Shown: positions 11,417-20,464 of the stretch, piece by piece
Layout: every line of letters begins with the position of its first letter
Numbering within the stretch: the first letter of the stretch is position 1
Assembly (NCBI RefSeq): GCF_019084045.1
Contig: NZ_JAHRED010000008.1
Span: 124,001-188,000, forward strand
DNA from: Paeniglutamicibacter quisquiliarum
Lineage (GTDB): Bacteria > Actinomycetota > Actinomycetes > Actinomycetales > Micrococcaceae
Reading direction: 5' to 3'
Length of the DNA: 64,000 nucleotides
The notes under the pieces: generated by a model
Told to the model about the DNA's origin: nothing
Seen by the model: only the letters and a program-made list of their open reading frames with translations
The model's database searches: none
Program-made: the position numbers and the translations under genes

Positions 11417-12127
11417 CTAGGCGTTGGCCGGTTCCGGGTCGCGGTACCGGCGTGTCTCCAGTGTCGCCTCATCGGTGGCATCCGGGTCCAGGGTGATGGT
11501 TCCGTAGGAGTACTGCTGGTTGCCCTTGCCCTTGCGGGCGTAGACCACCGAGTGTGCCCCGGTCGCCGCATCCACGAAGAGGTAGAAGGGGTGCCCGATC
11601 ATTTCCATGCGGTCAACGGCGTCGTCGACACTCATGGTTTCCGCAGGGAAGACCTTGCGGCGGATCTCGATGGGCGGTGCGCCGTTCTGGTCGGCTTCGG
11701 CGGCCTGGCGGGCTTCTTCCTCCTGCTGGGCCAGACGCGTTGATTCGTGCAGCGGAAGCGAGCTGTCGGCCGGTTCCAGGCGGCTGGTGGCCTGGTGCAC
11801 GGCTGTCGGGGTCTGGCGTCCGTGGTGGATCTTGCGACGATCCCGGGCCTTGCGCAAACGCTCGAGGAGCTTTGCGAACGCGGTGTCAAAGGCTGCGAAC
11901 TTGTCCGCGGCCTTGGCCTCGGCGCGGATCGCGGGGCCACGACCCAGGACCGTCAATTCGACGGTCAGAGCAGTGTCCGCATTGCGTGCGTGCTGCTCCT
12001 TGGTGACCTTGATGTCCAAGCGCTGGATCTTCGTTGCAAGTTGATCGACCTTGTCGATCTTCTCGTCCACGTACTCGCGGAACCGATCCGTGACACTGAC
12101 ATTGCGTCCGTTGATCGTCATCTCCAT
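11417..12127 (-). CDS. hpf: Long-form ribosome hibernation-promoting factor
   Basis: The protein is 236 residues. The start at 12127 is preferred because GGAGG lies five bases before it; a pair of ATGs further upstream lacks such a site. The N-terminal domain (about 1-105, MEMTINGRNVSVTDRFREYV) is the S30AE/YfiA fold that binds the 30S decoding centre. The C-terminal domain (about 165-225, VFPAETMSVDDAVDRMEMIG ... YFLFVDAATG-like) is the dimerisation module of long HPF that joins 70S ribosomes into 100S dimers. A variable linker separates them. The gene has its own predicted promoter and a leader stem-loop, which fits stress or growth-phase control. It sits between comF and secA as in mycobacteria. 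Confidence 0.95.
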   Translation of the reverse strand: MEMTINGRNVSVTDRFREYVDEKIDKVDQLATKIQRLDIKVTKEQHARNADTALTVELTVLGRGPAIRAEAKAADKFAAFDTAFAKLLERLRKARDRRKIHHGRQTPTAVHQATSRLEPADSSLPLHESTRLAQQEEEARQAAEADQNGAPPIEIRRKVFPAETMSVDDAVDRMEMIGHPFYLFVDAATGAHSVVYARKGKGNQQYSYGTITLDPDATDEATLETRRYRDPEPANA

Positions 12128-12158
12128 GGTGTCCTCCATCATTGCTCAGGTGACACAA

Positions 12159-12192
12159 CAGCGACCGAAGAATTCACTCCTTCCGGTCGCTG
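12159..12192 (-). promoter_or_regulatory. Stem-loop in the hpf leader
   Basis: The arms CAGCGACC (12159-12166) and GGTCGCTG (12185-12192) pair perfectly, and GAAG/CTTC inside extends the stem. It lies 32 bases upstream of the hpf start codon and downstream of the predicted promoter, so it would be part of the 5' leader. There is no T-run, so it is not a typical terminator. It may affect stability or translation. Confidence 0.4.
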
Positions 12193-12231
12193 AAGATGGG
12201 TTCGTTTCCCCTCGCGGGGTGCCCATACCTC

Positions 12232-12259
12232 ACCCTATGACACCTGCCAAGATAATCAA
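12232..12259 (-). promoter_or_regulatory. Predicted hpf promoter
   Basis: On the minus strand TTGATT (12254-12259) is followed after 16 bases by TAGGGT (12232-12237). The predicted leader is about 100 bases and carries the stem-loop at 12159-12192. Confidence 0.5.
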
Positions 12260-12278
12260 GGATGTGCGCATTATTACT

Positions 12279-13172
12279 TCATCGCGTTGAGCGAACACCG
12301 CGCTTTTCATCCGGTGCGGGTGTCGCCGCCAGCACCACGGCACCGCAGGCCGGGAGACCTGCCTCGGCCAGCGCGCGTTGCGCCTCGGCCAGCGTCGATC
12401 CGGTGGTGAGCACATCGTCGATGAGCAGGACCCGGGCGCCCCGGCCGGCGAGCCGGTCCAGCGTTCGCCTGCGCCGCGCGCACATGGAATTCCGCACCGC
12501 GCCCCGGGCGCGCCGTCCCTTGCCCTTCTGGGCCGCGGTGAATTGCCGCGCGGCCCGATAGCGCACCAACCGGGCAACCCGCACCCCCTCCGGCAACACC
12601 CCCGCCCGCCGCAGCCGGCCCAGCAACAGGCCCACCGGGAAGTATCCGCGCCGGTTCCTCGCCTGCAGCCGGGTGGGCACCGGAACCAGCACCACCGGCG
12701 CGCCGGGCTCGGCCAGGGTGTCCAGGGCGGACTTCACGGCGCGGGCCAGCGGCGGCACCAGCATCCCGGCCAGGGCCGGCATCTGGTGGTTCTTGTAGGC
12801 CAGGACGACGGCGGCCAGCTCGTGTTCGTAGGAGCCGGCGGCAATCACCGGCATCGGCTCGTTGCCGGGGTTCAGCGGGAGGGCCTCGGCCCGGTGCTCG
12901 ACCCTCCGGGGACGAAGGCACGCGGTGCGCAGGGCCCGCGCGCACCGCCCGCACACCACGGCATCGGGGCGTCGGCAGCAGACGCATTCGACAGGCAGCA
13001 GCAGGGCCGCGGTGCCGCGGACAGCGGAACGCACCGCACGCGGGGACCCGTGCACCCACCATGCGTCGAGGCGCCGGAGCCAGTCTCGCGCCGGCGCTCG
13101 TCCGGCGGGAACCGCACGCCTGAACGCGGCATCCGGATCGGGGCGCACCCAGTTCGTCATGTCAACCAGCAT
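12279..13172 (-). CDS. ComF-family phosphoribosyltransferase-like protein
   Basis: The protein is 297 residues from the ATG at 13172; a second ATG at 13160 is an equally possible start because neither has a strong ribosome-binding site. An N-terminal cysteine cluster (CVCCRRP then CGRCAR, roughly residues 68-85) looks like a zinc ribbon. A type I phosphoribosyltransferase domain follows, with the PRPP-binding phrase VLLIDDVLTTGSTL near residue 255. ComF in naturally competent bacteria works with ComFA in DNA uptake, but most relatives act in unknown salvage or competence-independent roles. Rv3242c holds the same place between lpqB and hpf in mycobacteria. It lies 68 bases downstream of lpqB on the same strand. 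The family is clear; the function is not. Confidence 0.9.
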   Translation of the reverse strand: MLVDMTNWVRPDPDAAFRRAVPAGRAPARDWLRRLDAWWVHGSPRAVRSAVRGTAALLLPVECVCCRRPDAVVCGRCARALRTACLRPRRVEHRAEALPLNPGNEPMPVIAAGSYEHELAAVVLAYKNHQMPALAGMLVPPLARAVKSALDTLAEPGAPVVLVPVPTRLQARNRRGYFPVGLLLGRLRRAGVLPEGVRVARLVRYRAARQFTAAQKGKGRRARGAVRNSMCARRRRTLDRLAGRGARVLLIDDVLTTGSTLAEAQRALAEAGLPACGAVVLAATPAPDEKRGVRSTR

Positions 13173-13240
13173 GGGCCCGCGGGCCGCCCTCCGGTCTCCC
13201 GCCGCCTGCGGGCTGTGGATGGCCGCGGCCCGGGAGCTGC

Positions 13241-14956
13241 TCAGCCCGGGTAGGACAGGTCCCGGACCATGTCTTCCATGATGTGCCAGGAGTTGCCCAC
13301 GCGCGAGTGGATCTTGTCCGTGGTCTCGGCGTAGACCGGGCGGCGCTCCCCGGGCCCTGCGGACAGGCCCACCATGCCCAGCAGCGGCAGGTACTTCACC
13401 CGGGTGCCGGTCAGGCTGATTTCCTCGGCCGCGACCTTCTCGGTGGTGCTGGTCGAGGAGACGATGACCGAGACGTCGGAGTTCCACACCGCCTGGGTCG
13501 CCGGGACCTCGGGGTAGATGCGCTTGGGCGGGGCGAAGCCGCGCGGGGCGCCGTCCACATCGCGCAGGATCCCGCTGATCGTCACGCTGGTTTCCCCGTC
13601 GCGGGAGGAAACGATCAGCGCCCTGGTCCCGTCGCGCGAGACCCGCAGCGAGGTGACCTTGGAGTCGGCGAGCCCGTCGGCGGTGACGGGCCGGACCTTG
13701 CCGTTCAGGTCCGTGTCGGCCGGCACCGCCAGGACCCTGGTGGTCGCCGAGTTGTCCACGGTCCAGGTCCACCCGTGGGCGTCCATGGACGGGCGGACCA
13801 GGTCCTTGCCGGTGGCGACCACGGAGTTGCTGCCGTCCTCGTCGACGACGACCAGGGAGGTCCGCGACCCGTTGAGGAACGCGTAGCGGTTGCCCAGCGG
13901 GCTCATCGCCGGCAGCCGCGGGTGGTAGCCGGCGATGTCGCCGATGCCGCCAACCAGCCGCAGGGAATTGCCCTTGAGGTAGTACAGCGCGTGGTCAACC
14001 ACGCCGATCTGGGTGTCGGGCACCGCGGGGTTGATCTCCGCGACCACGAATTCGGGGTCCTTCGGGCCGACCTTGACCTCGGACTGCTCCTCGGTCATCA
14101 CCACCGAGCGCACGCTGCCCAGCCCGCCGAGGGTCAGTTCAAGCTGCTGCTGCATTTGCTGCCGCGACAGTTCGGTGGCGTCAAGGAACGTCTCCGAGCT
14201 CAGGTCGACGGTGGCGCGCTGCGACTCGATCGGCACCGAGGAACGGACCAGGCCGCTTCCGCTCGGGAAGGCGGAGACCACCGCGTTTTCCAGGTAGTCG
14301 GCGGGGCCCGCCAGCAGCGCCTCGACCATGGCGGCGGCGACGCCCGTGCGGGTCGGGAACCAGCGCACGTCGGGCACCGCATAGTGGAAGCTGACGTCGT
14401 AGAAGTACAGGGTCTGCGCGGCAAAGAGGTGGGTGAAGTTGGCCGTGTCCAGCATGATGCCGTCGGGCAGCTGCGAGATCCGCCACTGCCCGTCGACCTT
14501 TTCCAGGGACACGTCAAGGGCGCGGGTGGTGTGCGGCGGCATCTCGGTCATGATGCCCGCCGCGTCGATCTCGGAGACGACCTCCAGCTGGATCGTGTAG
14601 CTGTTGGCCTTGGCCCCGGGGATCACCGAGGGGCGGTCGTCGTAGACCAGCGTCCGCACCGAGCCCTTCCAGATGCCTGACTGCTTCGGGGTCAGGAAGT
14701 CGCGGGCGACCTTGTAGTCGTCCTGGGCCGCGACGCCGGCCTGGATGAAGCCCTCGACGATTTCCCTGGCGTTGGCGTCGGCCGTCGGACCGGGGGCGGT
14801 GAACTGCACGTCGCCGTTCTCCGCGGCGTCGCTCCCGTCCAGCGCGATGGACTGGACCGGGGAGTTGCGCGGGATCTCCGAGCAGCCGGTGAGCACCAGC
14901 GCCACGCCCAGGAGCACTGCCAGCATCCTTGCGGGAGTCGGGAGTTTCCTAGTCAT
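13241..14956 (-). CDS. lpqB: Lipoprotein LpqB, accessory protein of the MtrAB system
   Basis: The protein is 571 residues with a lipoprotein signal. The lipobox LVLTGC puts the lipidated cysteine at residue 25, so the mature protein is anchored outside the membrane. A GerMN domain lies at about 195-290 (MVEALLAGPADYLENAVVSA) and a propeller-like C-terminal half follows. In mycobacteria LpqB binds the extracellular part of the sensor kinase MtrB and affects MtrA phosphorylation, cell division and wall metabolism. Here it overlaps the end of mtrB by eight bases, which supports coupled expression. The length and order match the family. No break is seen. Confidence 0.95.
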   Translation of the reverse strand: MTRKLPTPARMLAVLLGVALVLTGCSEIPRNSPVQSIALDGSDAAENGDVQFTAPGPTADANAREIVEGFIQAGVAAQDDYKVARDFLTPKQSGIWKGSVRTLVYDDRPSVIPGAKANSYTIQLEVVSEIDAAGIMTEMPPHTTRALDVSLEKVDGQWRISQLPDGIMLDTANFTHLFAAQTLYFYDVSFHYAVPDVRWFPTRTGVAAAMVEALLAGPADYLENAVVSAFPSGSGLVRSSVPIESQRATVDLSSETFLDATELSRQQMQQQLELTLGGLGSVRSVVMTEEQSEVKVGPKDPEFVVAEINPAVPDTQIGVVDHALYYLKGNSLRLVGGIGDIAGYHPRLPAMSPLGNRYAFLNGSRTSLVVVDEDGSNSVVATGKDLVRPSMDAHGWTWTVDNSATTRVLAVPADTDLNGKVRPVTADGLADSKVTSLRVSRDGTRALIVSSRDGETSVTISGILRDVDGAPRGFAPPKRIYPEVPATQAVWNSDVSVIVSSTSTTEKVAAEEISLTGTRVKYLPLLGMVGLSAGPGERRPVYAETTDKIHSRVGNSWHIMEDMVRDLSYPG

Positions 14957-16760
14957 GCGGGTGGTGCCTTCCTGGGGTGTGTGCCGCGGCGCCCGGCGCG
15001 CCGGCGTCGGTGCCCGGGGATGCCTCGGGGATCAGCGGCGGGGCGGGCTTGAATCCGATGGCCGGGATCTCCCCGGTCAGCGGGAAGGAGACGACCTTCC
15101 CGGCCTCCAGGACGGCGTCGGCGAGCACGATCGGTTCCAGCGGGAGCGGCGAGGCGACGATCTGGTTGCCCAGGATCCGCGGCAGGGTCAGCCGGAAGCA
15201 CGATCCCACGCCGCGCTCCCCCCAGGCCTCGAGCCGGCCCTCGTGCAGCCGGGTGTCCTCCATCGCGATGGACAGGCCCAGTCCCGAGCCGCCGGTGGTG
15301 CGCGCCCGGGCGGGGTCGGCCCGCCAGAACCTGTCGAAGACCCGGCCCGCGGCCTCCGGGCTCATGCCGATGCCGCGGTCGCGCACCGTGATGGCCACCG
15401 CGTTCTGGTTCCCGGCCACGGTGATGTCGATGGGGTTTCCCTCGCCGTGCTCGATGGCGTTCATCACCAGGTTGCGCACCACGCGTTCGATGCGCCGCGC
15501 GTCCATTTCCGCCACCGCTCCCCCGGACGGGGTGCCCAGGCGCAGCACCGAGCCCATGGCGTCGGCGTGCGGGGTGGCAGCGTCGATCACGCGCCGGGCC
15601 ACGGTGACCAGGTCGTTGGGCTCGGCATCGAGCACCGCCACCCCTGCATCGAAGCGGGAGACCTCCAGCAGGTCGTTGAGCAGGATCTGGAAGCGCTCGA
15701 CCTGGTTGTAGAGCAGCTCGGCGCTTCGCTTGTTGATGGGGTCGAAGTCCTCGCGTGCATCGTGGAGCACCTCGGCGGCCATCCGCACGGTGGTCAGCGG
15801 GGTGCGCAGCTCGTGGGAGACGTCCGAGACGAAGCGCTGCTGCATCTGCGAGAGCGTTGCCAGCTGGTTGATCTGGTCCTGCAGGGACTCGGCCATGTGG
15901 TTGAAAGAGTTCCCCAGCCTGGCGGTCTCGTCCTCCCCGGAGACGACCATGCGCTCCTGGAGCTGGCCGGCGGCAAGCTTCTCCGAGACCTGTGCGGCGG
16001 CCGCCACGGGGCGAACCACGGCGCGGGTCACGTACCAGGTGATGCCGCCGACAACCAGCAGCAGCAGCCCGCCGACCAGGCCCATGGCCCGGTTGATGAA
16101 GTCGAGGGTCTTTTGCACGCTGGTGAGGTCATAGACCAGGTACAGGCCGTACTCGCGCCCCGGCGGCAGCGTCACCTTGGTGCCGAAGATCAGGCCCGGC
16201 CCGGCGCTGGCCCCGGCGTTGACCTCGATGGACTGCCAGTAGGTGGCGTTGGATTCCCGGACCTGGGCGGCCAGCGCCTCCGGGACGATGCGGGAGGTCA
16301 GGTTGCCGCTGGCGGTGGGCCCGACGTACAGGTCGTCGTCGCCCGGCAACGGGACCAGCACGAAGTCGCGCGGCACCAGGGCGGTGTCGCCCTCGAGGAT
16401 CTTCAGCGTGCTGGTCACCAGCGAGTGCGTGCTGGAGCGGTCGGTGGTGGCGGCCGAATCGAAGATCGCGCGCACCTGGTTCAGCCCGCGCAGGGACTCG
16501 GACTCGACCTGGTTGAAGCGTTCCTGGAACAGGCCGATGGCAATCTGGTTGGACAGGAACGCGCCGGCGCCCAGCATTGCCACGGCGCTGAGCAGCATCG
16601 CGGAGGTCACGGTCCGGAAAAGCAGCGAGCGGGTCCAGCGCGAGCGCATGGTGTTGCGCGCGCGCACCAGGGCCGCGAGCGCACGGCGCGGCCAGTCCCA
16701 CGTGCGCGGGTGGTGCGCCGGGGCCGCGGGGGCGGCCCGCGCCGGCTCGACGGTTTCCAT
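14949..16760 (-). CDS. mtrB: Sensor histidine kinase MtrB
   Basis: The protein is 603 residues from the ATG at 16760. An ATG four codons upstream (16772) directly abuts AGGAG and so is poorly spaced. Membrane segments lie at about residues 50-69 and 225-246 and enclose an extracellular sensor region of about 155 residues. A HAMP linker (about 247-295) leads to the HisKA box VSDVSHELRTPL, with the phosphorylated histidine at 316. The HATPase domain has its N, G1 and F boxes, including DRFWRADPARA. A proline-rich tail ends the protein. MtrB phosphorylates MtrA and is linked to cell division and wall hydrolase control in actinobacteria. It follows mtrA closely and overlaps lpqB. Confidence 0.97.
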   Translation of the reverse strand: METVEPARAAPAAPAHHPRTWDWPRRALAALVRARNTMRSRWTRSLLFRTVTSAMLLSAVAMLGAGAFLSNQIAIGLFQERFNQVESESLRGLNQVRAIFDSAATTDRSSTHSLVTSTLKILEGDTALVPRDFVLVPLPGDDDLYVGPTASGNLTSRIVPEALAAQVRESNATYWQSIEVNAGASAGPGLIFGTKVTLPPGREYGLYLVYDLTSVQKTLDFINRAMGLVGGLLLLVVGGITWYVTRAVVRPVAAAAQVSEKLAAGQLQERMVVSGEDETARLGNSFNHMAESLQDQINQLATLSQMQQRFVSDVSHELRTPLTTVRMAAEVLHDAREDFDPINKRSAELLYNQVERFQILLNDLLEVSRFDAGVAVLDAEPNDLVTVARRVIDAATPHADAMGSVLRLGTPSGGAVAEMDARRIERVVRNLVMNAIEHGEGNPIDITVAGNQNAVAITVRDRGIGMSPEAAGRVFDRFWRADPARARTTGGSGLGLSIAMEDTRLHEGRLEAWGERGVGSCFRLTLPRILGNQIVASPLPLEPIVLADAVLEAGKVVSFPLTGEIPAIGFKPAPPLIPEASPGTDAGAPGAAAHTPGRHHPHD

Positions 16761-16780
16761 GCTTCCCGTCATCTCCTGGC

Positions 16781-17458
16781 TCAGGCCTGGCCCGCCTTGT
16801 ATCCCACGCCGCGGACGGTCAGCACGACGCCCGGGCTCTCGGGATCAAGCTCGACCTTGGAGCGCAGGCGCTGCACGTGCACGTTGACCAGCCGGGTGTC
16901 GGCGGCGTGGCGGTAGCCCCACACCTGCTCGAGCAGCTGCTCGCGGGTGAACACCTGCCACGGCTTGCGGGCCAGGGCCACCAGCAGGTCGAATTCCAGC
17001 GGGGTCAGCCCGATGGGCTCCCCAGCGCGGGTGACGCGGTGTCCGGCGACGTCGATGCTCAGGTCCCCGATCTTCAGGGTCTCCGGGGCGTGCTGTTCGC
17101 CGGGGCGCAGACGGGCGCGCACGCGGGCGACGAGCTCGGCGGGCTTGAAGGGCTTGGGGACGTAGTCGTCGGCGCCGGACTCCAGGCCGCGGACCACGTC
17201 GGCGGTGTCGGACTTGGCGGTCAGCATGACGATCGGGACGTCGTCCTCGGCGCGGATGAGCTTGCAGACCTCGATGCCGTCGAGCCCGGGAAGCATCAGG
17301 TCAAGCAGCACCAGATCGGGCTTGACCTCGCGGAAGACACCCAATGCCTTGGCACCGTCGTAGCAGAACACGGCCTCGAAACCGTCGTTCTGCAACACGA
17401 TGCCGATCATTTCGGCCAGCGCCTCGTCGTCGTCGACAACCAGGATGCGTGCCTTCAT
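16781..17458 (-). CDS. mtrA: Response regulator MtrA
   Basis: The protein is 225 residues. The receiver domain has the acidic pair DDDE at 9-12 and the phosphoacceptor aspartate at position 53 (LVLLDLMLPG), with the conserved lysine in YVPKPFKP near 103. The OmpR-type winged helix spans about 128-222 and includes LTPLEFDLLVALARKPWQVF and VRGVGYK. MtrA controls wall hydrolases, dnaA and osmotic response genes in actinobacteria. GGAAGGG lies six bases before the ATG. It heads the mtrA-mtrB-lpqB-comF series and is divergent from the membrane protein gene at 17683. Confidence 0.97.
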   Translation of the reverse strand: MKARILVVDDDEALAEMIGIVLQNDGFEAVFCYDGAKALGVFREVKPDLVLLDLMLPGLDGIEVCKLIRAEDDVPIVMLTAKSDTADVVRGLESGADDYVPKPFKPAELVARVRARLRPGEQHAPETLKIGDLSIDVAGHRVTRAGEPIGLTPLEFDLLVALARKPWQVFTREQLLEQVWGYRHAADTRLVNVHVQRLRSKVELDPESPGVVLTVRGVGYKAGQA

Positions 17459-17595
17459 AATCTGCCCTTCCGTAGCGCTGCGCTGGGCGCTGAGAAGACC
17501 ACGCGCCCGGATACCTCAAGACTACATGAGCAAGCCGGGCAAATCGCCGCGGAAACGGCAATCCACCTCACCGTTCGCCCCGCCTGCCCCGGCGC

Positions 17596-17601
17596 TAGAC
17601 T
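17596..17601 (+). promoter_or_regulatory. Predicted -10 element in the mtrA/membrane-protein divergent region
   Basis: TAGACT lies 81 bases upstream of the ATG at 17683 on the plus strand, inside the 224-base divergent intergenic region. The -35 region is GC-rich and unclear. Confidence 0.3.
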
Positions 17602-17682
17602 GGAGCAAACGCGGGGGTCCGGCGCCTTCCTGGACGGATACCCGGACCGCATCACGGAACGCGAGGGAGAGCTGACGCTGAC

Positions 17683-18858
17683 ATGAGTACACACGGTGAT
17701 CCACCGACGCCGCCGCGGGACGCCGCCGGAACCCCGGGAGGCTGGGGCCAGCCGCCGCCCGGGTGGAACCAGCCGCCGGCCGGCGGCACCCGGGGCCCGG
17801 AGCCGCGGCCCGGCCCCTCGGGCTGGTGGCAGGCGCCCAAGCCCGGCGTGGTGGAATTGCGGCCGCTGGGCTTCGCCGACCTGCTCGATGCCACCTTCGC
17901 CGTGGTGCGCCGCGCACCGCTGGCCACCGTCGCCAATGCGATGCTCGTCCAGTTGTTGCCGGTGCTGGCCATGGTGTTGCTGGTGCAGTGGCTGGATTTC
18001 TCGGTCGTTGCCCTGGAACGCGCCCTGGATGCGCTGGCCTCCGACCCTGGATCCGACCCGCTGGGCCCCGGCGTGTGGGCCGAGGCCTTCCCCCACCCCT
18101 GGCTGGCCTATGCCGGCGCCGGCGTCGCCGTGCTGGTGGTGCAATTGCTGGCCAACGTGCTGGTCGTGGGTCCGGCCACCGTAGCCGCGATGCGTGCGGT
18201 GCTCGGGCTGCCGACCGGCTGGGGCCAGTCGCTGGCGCTGGCGCGCGGCGGGATGCTGCGCATCGCGCTGTGGAACGTGCTGCTTGGTGCAGCGGGCACC
18301 GCGCTCGTCGCGGTCCCGGTGGCGGTTTCGCTGCTGCTGGCCGGCGCCCTGGGCGTTGCTGTGGCGTCGCTCGGAATGGTGGCCATGTTCCTGGTGCTGG
18401 CACCGCTGTGGCTGTGGGTCGCCATCCGGATCTGCCTGGTCCCCGCGTTGCTCATCACCCGGCCGCCGGGGATCGCCCGCGCGGTGCGTTCCTCGTGGTC
18501 GCTGACCCAGGGCTCCTGGTGGCGGACGCTGGGGATCCTGCTCGTCGTCGCCGTGGTGCTCGGCATCATCGGCGGGATCCTCTCGCAGCTGGCCGCGGTG
18601 CTCGGCGGCCAGCTCTTCGGCGCCGCGTCCGCGCCGGATGCCGTGGTGGCCCTGGGCATCGTGGTCAACGCGCTGGTCGGCGCCGCCGGCATGGTGCTGA
18701 CGCAGTTGATGCTCACCATGTTGCAGGTTGACCTGCGCATCCGCCGCGAACGCCTGGACCTGGTGCTGGCCGCCGGGACGCAGCACCCCGGCAACCTGCC
18801 GATCCCCGGATACGGGGCGCCGGGCGCGATCCCCGCGGCCGGGCCGCCCGCCGCCTAG
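17683..18858 (+). CDS. Multi-pass membrane protein with proline-rich N-terminus
   Basis: The protein is 391 residues. Residues 1-50 are a Gly/Pro/Trp-rich disordered cytoplasmic tail. A hydrophobic region with about six membrane segments follows, starting after the phrase VVELRPLGFADLLDATFAVV (about 55-74). Arrangement and phrasing resemble the membrane domain found in front of some glycerophosphodiester phosphodiesterases, here without the enzyme domain. The function is unknown. GGGAGAG precedes the start. It is divergent from mtrA, and its stop codon abuts the stop of the convergent MetE-like gene in the octamer CTAGCTAG (18855-18862). Confidence 0.75.
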   Translation: MSTHGDPPTPPRDAAGTPGGWGQPPPGWNQPPAGGTRGPEPRPGPSGWWQAPKPGVVELRPLGFADLLDATFAVVRRAPLATVANAMLVQLLPVLAMVLLVQWLDFSVVALERALDALASDPGSDPLGPGVWAEAFPHPWLAYAGAGVAVLVVQLLANVLVVGPATVAAMRAVLGLPTGWGQSLALARGGMLRIALWNVLLGAAGTALVAVPVAVSLLLAGALGVAVASLGMVAMFLVLAPLWLWVAIRICLVPALLITRPPGIARAVRSSWSLTQGSWWRTLGILLVVAVVLGIIGGILSQLAAVLGGQLFGAASAPDAVVALGIVVNALVGAAGMVLTQLMLTMLQVDLRIRRERLDLVLAAGTQHPGNLPIPGYGAPGAIPAAGPPAA

Positions 18859-19923
18859 CTAGCCGTCGACGCGGACCTGGTTCAGCGCCTCAGCATAGGA
18901 GGCCAGACGCCCCAACACGGCGGTGGCACGTGCCGGGGACAGCCCCTCGAGCCCGCCGGCGGGGGTGAGCACCAAGGCGCCCAGGGCCGCATCGGGCAGG
19001 CCGAGCTGGCGCCAGGGCCGCCGGATTGCGTTGACCGCCTCCACGACGCCGGGCGGGTTCGCGGCCGCGTCCAGGCACCCCAGCCAGAGACGGCTGCCGG
19101 ATTCCACGGCGGCGGCCAGCAGTTCCCAGCCCGGGACGGTGAGCGATGCGGCGTTGGCGCCCAGTCCGTCGGCCCCGGCCTCCAGGGCCGTGGTGGCAAG
19201 CTTCGTCCAGGTTCCGGGTTCGGCGTCGGCGCCGATGACCACGGCCGCGGCACCGGCCCCGTGCAGCGAGTCGGCCAGTTCGCTCCACCAGCCGCGGATC
19301 TCGGCGGCCGGGACCGCGCGCAGCGTGCGGTAGCCGCTGGCGGTGGGCAGCGTGCCGTTGAGCACCGCGCCGGCGTCCGGCTCGTCGATGTACACGGTCA
19401 CTCGCTCGGCGCCGGTCATCCTGGCCACCGACTGCAGGTGCCGCACGGCGCCCAGCGCCAGGGACTGGGCCAGGTCGCGGCGCGCCCCGTGGTCGGAGAC
19501 CGCGCGTTCCCCGTGGTGCAGGTAGAGGTTGGCCGCCAGCGTGGCGGGACCCGGGAACTGGATCTTCAGCTCGGTGCCCGGGGCTTCCTCGGCGCCGATG
19601 GCATCGGAGAGCACGTTCAGGTCGGTGCGCAGCGCCGAGGCGGCCCGCCGCGCGTCGATGCCGGGTGCGGCGGCCAGCCGCCAGCCATAGGGCTGCAGGT
19701 CTACGGCGAGGTCCTCGAGCAGCTGCGCTCCGCGGCCGATGGCGTCGGAGCCGACGCCGCGCTCCGGTAGCTCGGGCAGGTGCGGCAGGTTCGGGGCCCC
19801 GATCTCGCCGCGGATCACCAGCACCGATTCCATCGGGTCGGTTCCGGGCATGGGGCCGTGCGCGCTGGCCTGGACCTGGGGCACGGCGGGCGCCGCCTGA
19901 AGTTCCTCGGGCATCGGGGGCAT
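18859..19923 (-). CDS. MetE C-terminal-domain-like protein (Rv3015c-type)
   Basis: The protein is 354 residues. It keeps the TIM-barrel pattern of the cobalamin-independent methionine synthase/UROD superfamily, with LKIQFPGPATLAANLYLHHG near residues 123-142, VTVYIDEPDAGAVL near 174-187 and a final LVLTPAGGLEGLSPARA. The core of MetE that binds zinc and homocysteine (His, Cys, Glu, Cys) is not evident, so methyltransferase activity is uncertain. Mycobacterial Rv3015c is a likely relative. The gene starts three bases after the chorismate mutase stop, so the two form an operon. The function remains unknown. Confidence 0.75.
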   Translation of the reverse strand: MPPMPEELQAAPAVPQVQASAHGPMPGTDPMESVLVIRGEIGAPNLPHLPELPERGVGSDAIGRGAQLLEDLAVDLQPYGWRLAAAPGIDARRAASALRTDLNVLSDAIGAEEAPGTELKIQFPGPATLAANLYLHHGERAVSDHGARRDLAQSLALGAVRHLQSVARMTGAERVTVYIDEPDAGAVLNGTLPTASGYRTLRAVPAAEIRGWWSELADSLHGAGAAAVVIGADAEPGTWTKLATTALEAGADGLGANAASLTVPGWELLAAAVESGSRLWLGCLDAAANPPGVVEAVNAIRRPWRQLGLPDAALGALVLTPAGGLEGLSPARATAVLGRLASYAEALNQVRVDG

Positions 19924-19926
19924 CGA

Positions 19927-20319
19927 CTAGTTTCCGGACTCGGCGTGCGTGGCGGAGATGTTGTTGTGGTGCCGGATGACCTCGGAAATGATGAAGTTCA
20001 TGAATTTCTCCGCGAATTCGGGGTCCAGGTGCGCTTCCTGGGCCAGCCGGCGCAGGCGCTCGATCTGTGCCTTTTCCCGTCCCGGGTCGCTCGGCGGCAG
20101 CGCGTGCACCGCCTTGAGGTGGCCCACCCGCTGGGTGGCCTTGAAGCGTTCGGCCAGCAGGTAGACCAGGGTGGCGTCGAAGTTGTCGATGCTGCTGCGG
20201 ATCGACAGCAATTCCGCCATGACCTCGTCGGGGACGGAGTCGGCCAGGGAGCTGGCAGTGGGGTCGTAGGCACCGGTGTCCGCGGGGTCCGCAGCCTGCG
20301 GGTTCTTCTGTTGGCTCAT
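19927..20319 (-). CDS. Chorismate mutase (AroQ type)
   Basis: The protein is 130 residues from the ATG at 20319 (MSQQKNPQAADPADTG). A short disordered leader is followed by the all-helical AroQ domain from about residue 30, with IRSSIDNFDATLVYLLAERF, then VGHLKAVHALP and a third helix reaching HHNNIS. The enzyme converts chorismate to prephenate for phenylalanine and tyrosine synthesis in the cytoplasm. TAGACT ends seven bases before the ATG, and no Shine-Dalgarno is present, so the mRNA is probably leaderless. An upstream in-frame extension exists but would place the promoter element inside the gene. It is followed directly by the MetE-like gene. Confidence 0.92.
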   Translation of the reverse strand: MSQQKNPQAADPADTGAYDPTASSLADSVPDEVMAELLSIRSSIDNFDATLVYLLAERFKATQRVGHLKAVHALPPSDPGREKAQIERLRRLAQEAHLDPEFAEKFMNFIISEVIRHHNNISATHAESGN

Positions 20320-20326
20320 GGCTTCA

Positions 20327-20332
20327 AGTCTA
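20327..20332 (-). promoter_or_regulatory. -10 element for a leaderless chorismate mutase mRNA
   Basis: TAGACT on the minus strand ends seven bases before the start codon at 20319, which puts the transcription start on or beside the A of ATG. Confidence 0.45.
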
Positions 20333-20464
20333 GGGTTGCCCGCTTCAATGCGCCCAACCGTGACGCGCGACTCCGGGACCAATCAGCTTTGGGCTGACAG
20401 ATCCCTTCCCCGGCCGCCCCGTTCCGCTCCCCCGCGGCGGCTCCGGGACGGCCACTGGACGGCC

